DNA from: CAZXSK01 sp964642855
GTDB lineage: Bacteria > Planctomycetota > Phycisphaerae > SM23-33
Direction: 5' to 3'
DNA length: 27,195 nt
Assembly: GCA_964642855.1 (NCBI GenBank)
Contig: CAZXSK010000054.1
Location: forward strand, 1 to 27,195
Part shown: positions 19,683 through 25,495 of the stretch, in pieces
How positions within the stretch are numbered: the stretch's first letter is position 1
Layout of the letters: every line of letters starts with the position of its first letter
Notes under the pieces: generated by a model
What the model was told of the DNA's origin: nothing
The model's database searches: none
The model's input: only the letters and a program-made list of their open reading frames with translations
Made by a program: the position numbers and the translations under genes

Positions 19683-22076
19683 CTATCGTGTCAGGCGGGC
19701 ACGAGCGGCCACGGCCTGTCCGAGTGCGATCCCGCCATCGCCGGGCGGGGCGAATCGATGAATATACACGTTTTTGCCTGCTGCGCGGAGCATTTCCCAC
19801 GTTCGCCGGAGCAACAATCGATTGGCGAAGCACCCGCCGGTGAGGACGATCTCGTCGATGGCGGATTCTTCGGAAACGCGCAGCGCGCCTTCCACGAGCA
19901 TCGCGGCGACGGTTTCGTGAAAACCTGCCGCCAGGCGGTTGCGGGCCTGCGGGCCACACGCTCCCTCCGAAAGCCTGCGAATCATCGGCACGGGATCCAG
20001 CAGCCAGAGGTCGCGCGCTTCGTCACGCACGATTTCGTGGGGCAGGGCGCCTGCGCGGCCGGCCGCAGCGGCCGAGGCTTCCAAAGCCATCGGGGCCTGT
20101 GCCTCGCAGCGGTTCTCGGTTGCGATTCCCAGCAGAAACGCAGCGGCGTCGAACAGACGCCCGAGGCTGGACGTGGTCACCACGCCGCGGCCGGATTCAA
20201 GCCGTGTCGCGGCGACCTCTATGGCCTGCCCGTCGACGTCGGCCAGCATGGGCGATCGGTCAGGCCAGTCTTCGCCGAACGCTTCCCGCAGAAGACCGGC
20301 CGCGGGACGCCAGGTCTCGCGGGAGGCAGCGTCTCCACCGACCAGTCCGAAGGGGCGGAGGCAACCTGCCCGCTTGTAGTCGGCCCGGTCGGCCAGGAGG
20401 ATTTCGCAGCCCCAGACGGTTCCGTCGTCGCCGAAGCCCGTGCCGTCGCACGACAGGCCGAGGACCGGTTCGTGGAGATCATTCTCGGCCATGCATGCGG
20501 CGACGTGGGCGTGGTGGTGCTGGATCTGCAGAAGTTCGAGCCCCTCGTCGCGCGCACGCTTTCGGGCGTACCGGGTGGATGCATAGTCGGGGTGCAGGTC
20601 GCAGGCGAGCACCTCCGGGCGTGTGTCCAGCAGGCGCTCGAAGGCTTCGATGGCAGCGACGAAGTTGCGGTAGGCAGCCGGGTTCGTCAGGTCGCCCAGG
20701 TGCTCACTGGGCGTCGCCCGGTCGCCATCCAGCAGACAGATGGTTGACTTCAACTCCCCGCCGACAGCCAGGATCGCCGGGCCGGTTGCGTCGTCGCCAA
20801 GCCTGAGCGGCTGGGGCACGTATCCCCGCGCACGGCGGAGCGGGACCACGGCGGACAGCTCGCCGGACTCGCCGGCCGGTTTCGTATTGGCTGCCTGCAG
20901 ACGGACGGCCAGCACGACCGAGTCGTCCACGCCCCGGGCGATGGGGCGGTTGTGCATCAGAAACGCATCGGCGATGCCTGCAAGGCGATGCAACGCGTCA
21001 TCGTTATCTTTGCAGAGCGGCTCGGCGGAGGGGTTGCCCGAGGTCATCACCAGCGGCGCGTCGACGGCAGGGAGCAGCATCTCGTGCAGCGGGGTGTATG
21101 GCAGGAGAATCCCCAGCAACTCGCTGCCGGGTGCGACGGCGGGGCTGAGACCTGCATCGGGCTGCTTGGGCGCGAGCACGATAGGCCGCTCAGGCGAGAC
21201 CAGTGCCTCGCGGGCGGCTTCGTCGATGACAGCCAGGTCACGGGCGGCGTCCAGGTCGGCGGCCATGACGGCCAGGGGTTTGGCTTCGCGCTGCTTCCGG
21301 CGGCGCAATTCGCGGACGGCATGGTCGTCGGTCGCCAGGCACGCCAGATGAAAGCCTCCCAGGCCTTTGACGGCGACGATCCTGCCACGGGTCAGCAGGG
21401 TGGCGGCCTGATCGATCGGGTCGCCTTCGAGGGGCTTGCCTGTCCCATCCAGCAGAGTCAGGGTCGGCCCGCATGCGGGACACGCATTGGGCTGAGCATG
21501 AAAGCGCCGGTCGGCGGGGTTCTCATACTCCGCGCGGCAGGCGGGGCACATCGTGAAGTGTGCCATCGTCGTGTTCGGCCTGTCGTAGGGCACACCGGTG
21601 ACGATGGAATACCTCGGCCCGCAGTTGGTGCAATTGGTGAAGGCGTAGCGATGTCGCCGGTCGGCCGGGTCGGCGATTTCCGCCAGACAGTCGGGACACG
21701 TCGCCATGTCGGGCGAGATCTCGGCGGTCTGGTCGCCCTGGCTGCGGGACGCGAAGATGCGAAAGCTTGTCTCGCCCCGGGCAGGAATCTCGTTGATCTC
21801 GAGGGATGCGATCGTCGCCAGGGGGGGCAGTTCCTCGGGCAGCCGACGCACGAATGCGCCGACCGCCTCGGGCGGGCCTTCCACCTCGACGAACACGCCG
21901 CGGGCGTCGTTGCCCACGAACCCCGCCAGGCCTTCCTCGCTCGCCAGGCGATAGACGAACGGGCGGAAGCCCACGCCCTGTACCCGGCCTGCGATGCGCA
22001 GCGACCTGCGCACCGGCGATGCGGCGCGACGGTCGTCCGCGGAGGAGTCGGGTTGTGCAGCGGTGCGGCGGGCCAT
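19683..22076 (-). CDS. hypF: Carbamoyltransferase HypF
   Basis: Makes a carbamoyl-adenylate from carbamoyl phosphate and ATP and passes the carbamoyl group to HypE. 797 residues with the full domain order: acylphosphatase (about 24-112, GRVQGVGFRPFV), two zinc-finger-like parts (about 125-210, CPDC...CTNC and CPAC...CPAC), a YrdC-like domain (about 225-400, VAVKGLGGFHLAC and KREAKPLAVM-like block) and a Kae1-like domain to the end (IQHHHAHVAACMAE, LSCDGTGFGDDGTVWGCE, LTGGCFANRLL). Start at 22076 (MARRTAAQ), with AGGA 5 bases upstream; a longer frame to 22253 runs through the promoter and into rex. First gene of the operon. Its substrate, carbamoyl phosphate, is also the product of CarB encoded in this window. 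Confidence 0.97.
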   Translation of the reverse strand: MARRTAAQPDSSADDRRAASPVRRSLRIAGRVQGVGFRPFVYRLASEEGLAGFVGNDARGVFVEVEGPPEAVGAFVRRLPEELPPLATIASLEINEIPARGETSFRIFASRSQGDQTAEISPDMATCPDCLAEIADPADRRHRYAFTNCTNCGPRYSIVTGVPYDRPNTTMAHFTMCPACRAEYENPADRRFHAQPNACPACGPTLTLLDGTGKPLEGDPIDQAATLLTRGRIVAVKGLGGFHLACLATDDHAVRELRRRKQREAKPLAVMAADLDAARDLAVIDEAAREALVSPERPIVLAPKQPDAGLSPAVAPGSELLGILLPYTPLHEMLLPAVDAPLVMTSGNPSAEPLCKDNDDALHRLAGIADAFLMHNRPIARGVDDSVVLAVRLQAANTKPAGESGELSAVVPLRRARGYVPQPLRLGDDATGPAILAVGGELKSTICLLDGDRATPSEHLGDLTNPAAYRNFVAAIEAFERLLDTRPEVLACDLHPDYASTRYARKRARDEGLELLQIQHHHAHVAACMAENDLHEPVLGLSCDGTGFGDDGTVWGCEILLADRADYKRAGCLRPFGLVGGDAASRETWRPAAGLLREAFGEDWPDRSPMLADVDGQAIEVAATRLESGRGVVTTSSLGRLFDAAAFLLGIATENRCEAQAPMALEASAAAAGRAGALPHEIVRDEARDLWLLDPVPMIRRLSEGACGPQARNRLAAGFHETVAAMLVEGALRVSEESAIDEIVLTGGCFANRLLLRRTWEMLRAAGKNVYIHRFAPPGDGGIALGQAVAARARLTR

Positions 22077-22127
22077 GGGGATCCTGCGTGGTTGGAACTT
22101 ATAAACGGGTGTGCCCGGTATCTCTCG

Positions 22128-22155
22128 AGTATACCAGAGCTCCGGCGTGGGACAA
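22128..22155 (-). promoter_or_regulatory. Predicted promoter of the hyp operon
   Basis: Minus strand: TTGTCC (22150-22155), a 16-base spacer and TATACT (22128-22133), with TG one base before the -10 (extended -10). The start codon of hypF is about 52 bases downstream. A 5-base inverted repeat, GGTAT (22117-22121) and ATACC (22131-22135), covers the -10 and the expected transcription start and could be an operator. Confidence 0.55.
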
Positions 22156-22168
22156 AGGCGGAGGATCG

Positions 22169-22197
22169 TTGCACAGGAAGGCGGGGTTGCATAGGAT
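22169..22197 (+). promoter_or_regulatory. Predicted rex promoter
   Basis: TTGCAC (22169-22174), a 17-base spacer and TAGGAT (22192-22197), 42 bases before the rex ATG. It is back to back with the hypF promoter; the two -35 boxes are 13 bases apart. No canonical Rex operator is visible here. Confidence 0.45.
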
Positions 22198-22239
22198 TCC
22201 CCGGCCGGGACGTGGCGAGGGAACAAGGAGACGGCCTGC

Positions 22240-22869
22240 ATGAACGAGAACATCCCCGATTCATCGGTGCGTCGCCTGAGCGCGTATCTGCGCCAGTTGG
22301 AAGTGCTCGCAGCGACGGGGGTCGAGAGGGTCTACAGCAAGCAGCTCGCCAAGCATCTGCTGGTGGGCGACGCCCAGGTCCGGCGGGACCTCGCGCTGTT
22401 CGGTCAGTTCGGCCGGCCTGGCGTGGGCTACGAGGTTGCCGACCTCATCGAGGTGATCCGGGTCATCCTGGGCACACGTCGGCAGTGGAAGGTGGTCATC
22501 GTCGGGGCGGGTCAGCTCTCCGGGGCGTTGCTTCGCTACCCCGGATTCGGCCTGCGTGGGTTCGACCTGGTCGCTGCGTTCGACGTCGACGACAAGAAGA
22601 TCGGCACGCAGATCGGCAACACGATCGTCCGTCCGATGGAAGAACTGGAGGACGTGATCGACGAATACAGCGCCCGGCTTGCGATTCTGGCCGTGCCGCC
22701 CGACGTCGCCCAGCCCATCACCGATCGCCTGGTCCGCGCGGGGATCGAGGGCATTCTGAACTTCGCGACCTCCGGGCTGGATACTCCCGGGGGCGTTTAC
22801 GTTTCCAATGTCGACATCACCGCCCATCTGGAAGAGCTGAGCTTCAAGGTCAACAGCAACCGTCCGTGA
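22240..22869 (+). CDS. rex: Redox-sensing transcriptional repressor Rex
   Basis: Repressor that leaves DNA when NADH rises relative to NAD+, typically controlling fermentation, respiration and hydrogenase genes. 209 residues, normal length. The winged-helix part (about 8-80) contains RVYSKQLAKHLLVGDAQVRRDLALFGQFG and RPGVGY, both typical. The Rossmann part follows: VVIVGAGQLSGALLRY (about 85-100), VAAFDVDDKKIG and ILAVPP. The dinucleotide loop reads GAGQLSG, with Ser94 where the third glycine of GXGXXG is usual and a glycine one place later. AAGGAG precedes the ATG by 9 bases. It is divergent from hypF, so control of the hyp operon is plausible but not shown by an operator match. Confidence 0.94.
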   Translation: MNENIPDSSVRRLSAYLRQLEVLAATGVERVYSKQLAKHLLVGDAQVRRDLALFGQFGRPGVGYEVADLIEVIRVILGTRRQWKVVIVGAGQLSGALLRYPGFGLRGFDLVAAFDVDDKKIGTQIGNTIVRPMEELEDVIDEYSARLAILAVPPDVAQPITDRLVRAGIEGILNFATSGLDTPGGVYVSNVDITAHLEELSFKVNSNRP

Positions 22870-22884
22870 CGCCGCGGGGCCAGG

Positions 22885-23961
22885 CTATTTGCCCGTCTTG
22901 ACGATTTTCTCCGCGACAAGATCTCCGAATCTCTCGCAGCCGGTCTGCGTGCAGCCGTCCTCCATGAGGTCGACGGTCCGGAAGCCCTCTCGCAGGACCG
23001 CCTGCACGGCGTCGCGGATGGCCATGCCTTCGGCGTGCATGCCCAGGCCGTAATCCAGCAGCATGTCCATGGTAAGGATCGCTGCGATGGGGTTGGCCAG
23101 GTCCTTGCCGTGGATATCCGGTGCACTGCCGTGGGCAGGCTCGAAGAGCCCGACGTCCCCGCCGATGCAGGCCGAGGGAAGCATGCCCAGCGAACCGACC
23201 AGCACGGCACCGAGGTCGGAGAGGATATCGCCGAAGAGGTTGCCCGTCAGGAGGACGTCGAAGTCCTCGGGCTGGAGCACCAGGCGGGGGGCAGCCGAGT
23301 CGGCAAGCTGGTGGCGAAGCTCGACGTCGGGGTATTCGTCGGCGACGGTTTCGACGGTTTCCCGCCACAGTTGCGACGTGGCGAGGATATTGGCCTTATC
23401 GACCGAGCAGACCCGTTTTCCGCGGTCCATGGCGGCGTCGAAGGCGACGCGGGCGACGCGTCGGATCTCGCCGACGTTGTAGCGCATGGTGTCGAACGCC
23501 TCGGGCTGGCCGTCGACTTCTCGCACGCCGCGTGGTGCGTTCATGTAGATCCCGCCAGTCAGCTCGCGGACGATGAGGATGTCCGTGGCGTGGCGGCCTT
23601 CGGTAGCGAGGCAGGGCGGGAGCCACAACGGGCGGAGGTTTGCGTAGTTGCCCTCGCGCAGGGGCAGCAGGGTTGCGCGTTCGGGTCTTTGCTCCTGGGG
23701 GAGGGTCTGGTCGCGGTCCGGCAGGCCTACCGCGCCCAGGAACACCGCGTCGTGGGCGCGACATTGCGCGAGGATCTCCTGGGGCAGCGCCTGGCCGTAC
23801 TGGTCGATCGCCTGCCATCCGCAGGGCAGCTCGGTGGTCTCGAACGCGTGGCCGAAGGCGTCGCCGACAGCCGCCAAGGCCTTGACGGCCTGGACGGTTA
23901 CTTCTTCTCCGATTCCGTCGCCGGGGAGTACAGCAATCTTCTTCAAGGGATTTCTCTCCAT
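22885..23961 (-). CDS. leuB: 3-isopropylmalate dehydrogenase (beta-decarboxylating dehydrogenase family)
   Basis: NAD-dependent oxidative decarboxylation of 3-isopropylmalate in leucine synthesis. 358 residues, the usual length. Family markers: KKIAVLPGDGIGEEV at the start, LPLREGNYANLRP and IVRELTGGIY with substrate-binding arginines, SVDKANIL with the catalytic lysine, NLFGDILSD with both metal-binding aspartates, and GLFEPAHGSAPDI. After ILSD the sequence is LGAVLVGSLGMLPSA, where leucine-pathway enzymes normally have E-A-S-M/L, so a related 2-hydroxyacid substrate is possible. The ATG at 23961 has no good ribosome binding site. It lies 34 bases after the sulfatase stop on the same strand and converges on rex with a 15-base gap. 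No other leucine genes are nearby. Confidence 0.87.
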   Translation of the reverse strand: MERNPLKKIAVLPGDGIGEEVTVQAVKALAAVGDAFGHAFETTELPCGWQAIDQYGQALPQEILAQCRAHDAVFLGAVGLPDRDQTLPQEQRPERATLLPLREGNYANLRPLWLPPCLATEGRHATDILIVRELTGGIYMNAPRGVREVDGQPEAFDTMRYNVGEIRRVARVAFDAAMDRGKRVCSVDKANILATSQLWRETVETVADEYPDVELRHQLADSAAPRLVLQPEDFDVLLTGNLFGDILSDLGAVLVGSLGMLPSACIGGDVGLFEPAHGSAPDIHGKDLANPIAAILTMDMLLDYGLGMHAEGMAIRDAVQAVLREGFRTVDLMEDGCTQTGCERFGDLVAEKIVKTGK

Positions 23962-23995
23962 CCAAATCCGGGTGGTTTGCGGATGCGGGCGCGGA

Positions 23996-25345
23996 TCACA
24001 ATTCCGGCAGCTCGAATTCGTCGCCGGTGTCGGAAATCCACTGGGCGAGTCGATCCTGGAGCTTCTTCCGCACGTCATTGAACTTGTATTTCAGTGCGAG
24101 GTTTACCTGTTCGTAGGGGTCTTCATTGAGGTTGTAGAGCATCAGCGGCTGGCCCGGCAGGCAGACGTACTTCCACCGATCGCGAGTGACGATGCCGCGC
24201 CACGGCCTGTCGATCATCATCGAGTGGTACTTACGCACATATTGGGTCAGATAGGCGCTGTCCGGTTCGCCTGCTGCCAGCTGACGGTCCTTGAGGCGAT
24301 AGCCGCTGTAATCGTAGCCGACCATGTACTCCGGTTTGTCGATGCCGCAGAGCCCGAGCGTGGTCGGGGCGATGTCCACATGGTTGAGAGGCGCGTCGCA
24401 CGTGCCTGCCCTGTGTTGATAGTAGGGCACCTGGCCGGCGACGATCATCGGGATGCGGATCGACTCTTCGTAGGGCACGCTCTTGCCGAAACACGCGTGC
24501 GATCCCTGCATGTCGCCGTGGTCGCTGAAGAACATGATGTGCGTGTCGTCGGAGAGTCCGAGTTGATCAAGCGCCGATTGCAGGCGGGCGATGTTCCAGT
24601 CGAGATTCTCAATCTGGGCGTAGTAGCCGGCGAGATTCCTGCGGGCCTGGTCGGCGATGCCGTACTGTTCGGGAACGTTCGGGCGCAATTCGACCCGTCC
24701 GGGTGTGTGGCGCTCCATGAACTGCCTCGGCGCGACGTACGGGCCGTGTGGCGGCTGGACGCTGAGCACCGCGAAAAACGGCTCGTCCTCGTTGCTGGAT
24801 TTCCTGCCGGTGAGGTAGTCGATCAGCAGGTCGGTGAGGGCATCGGTTTCGTAGCCGGGTAGCTTGTAGAGTTCCACCTCGTCGCCCCCGGCGGAGTGGC
24901 CGTGTACCCAGCAGTCGTACTGCGAGTTGTTGTTCTCGTAGCCGATCCAGGTGTTGAATCCTCCGCGGCGTTCGGGCGGGACGATATGCAGCGCCGAACG
25001 TCCGTCGGCTTCGATCCAGCCATCGAGATGCCACTTGCCGAAGTAGGCGGTGTCGTAGCCCGCGCCGTTAAAGGGCTGGGCGATGGTGGGGATGTCGGGA
25101 TCGAGCAGCTGGGGCGTCCGGATGCAGGTGTGATGCGGGTACCGGCTGGTCAGGGCGCACGCGCGAAAAGGCGTGCACCATGGGTTGCCCGTCACCGCGT
25201 TGGTGAAGGTTACGCCTTGTCGGTCGAGTGTGTCCAGGGCGGGCGTGCAGACGTTCGGGTCGCCGGCGTAGCCGGTGGCCTGGGCGCGGTGCTGGTCTCC
25301 AAAGACCCAGATGACGTTCGGTTGTTTGGCTGTCGAGTCGGTCAT
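23996..25345 (-). CDS. Sulfatase (type I, formylglycine-dependent)
   Basis: Hydrolyses a sulfate ester; the substrate is unknown. 449 residues. The activation motif CTPFRA (Cys57 to Arg61) fits C-X-P-X-R, so Cys57 should be converted to formylglycine. Metal-site elements are NVIWVFGDQHR (Asp17-Gln18 where many have Asp-Asp), FGKWHLDG, PPHGPY and FFSDHGDMQG. The C-terminus ends in the usual YNLNEDPYEQVNLA block. There is no signal peptide, unlike most planctomycete sulfatases, which suggests a cytoplasmic substrate. No Shine-Dalgarno sequence precedes the ATG, and a -10 box ends 9 bases upstream, so the mRNA may be leaderless. It is first in a likely two-gene operon with leuB. No anaerobic maturase or formylglycine-generating enzyme is in the window. 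Confidence 0.94.
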   Translation of the reverse strand: MTDSTAKQPNVIWVFGDQHRAQATGYAGDPNVCTPALDTLDRQGVTFTNAVTGNPWCTPFRACALTSRYPHHTCIRTPQLLDPDIPTIAQPFNGAGYDTAYFGKWHLDGWIEADGRSALHIVPPERRGGFNTWIGYENNNSQYDCWVHGHSAGGDEVELYKLPGYETDALTDLLIDYLTGRKSSNEDEPFFAVLSVQPPHGPYVAPRQFMERHTPGRVELRPNVPEQYGIADQARRNLAGYYAQIENLDWNIARLQSALDQLGLSDDTHIMFFSDHGDMQGSHACFGKSVPYEESIRIPMIVAGQVPYYQHRAGTCDAPLNHVDIAPTTLGLCGIDKPEYMVGYDYSGYRLKDRQLAAGEPDSAYLTQYVRKYHSMMIDRPWRGIVTRDRWKYVCLPGQPLMLYNLNEDPYEQVNLALKYKFNDVRKKLQDRLAQWISDTGDEFELPEL

Positions 25346-25354
25346 GATCCGGCG

Positions 25355-25360
25355 AGTATA
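25355..25360 (-). promoter_or_regulatory. Extended -10 promoter of the sulfatase gene (leaderless arrangement)
   Basis: TGCTATACT on the minus strand gives an extended -10 (TG-N-TATACT); no good -35 box lies at 16-18 bases. The -10 ends 9 bases before the ATG at 25345, so transcription would start about 2-4 bases ahead of the start codon. Confidence 0.45.
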
Positions 25361-25428
25361 GCAGCAATCGACCGGCCCGCCTACCCCGGATGGGCGATGG
25401 TTGTCCCCGCGCCGGCAAGGCCGGGGGC

Positions 25429-25457
25429 TTGGGAACTTCGTGATTTTGTGCGATAAT
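25429..25457 (+). promoter_or_regulatory. Predicted promoter of the TPR-protein gene
   Basis: TTGGGA (25429-25434), a 17-base spacer and GATAAT (25452-25457), 38 bases before the preferred start codon at 25496. Confidence 0.5.
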
Positions 25458-25495
25458 CATTCCCGAGCGACGTTTAACCCTGCATGGAGCGAACG

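Noticed and set aside
22077..22239. Canonical Rex operator between hypF and rex
   Set aside because: No TTGTG-N8-CACAA or close variant is present on either strand; only weak inverted repeats were seen.
18267..22901. Long plus-strand frames opposite hypD, hypC, hypF and running into rex
   Set aside because: Antisense to the hyp genes; composition is unlike protein and no start signals are present.
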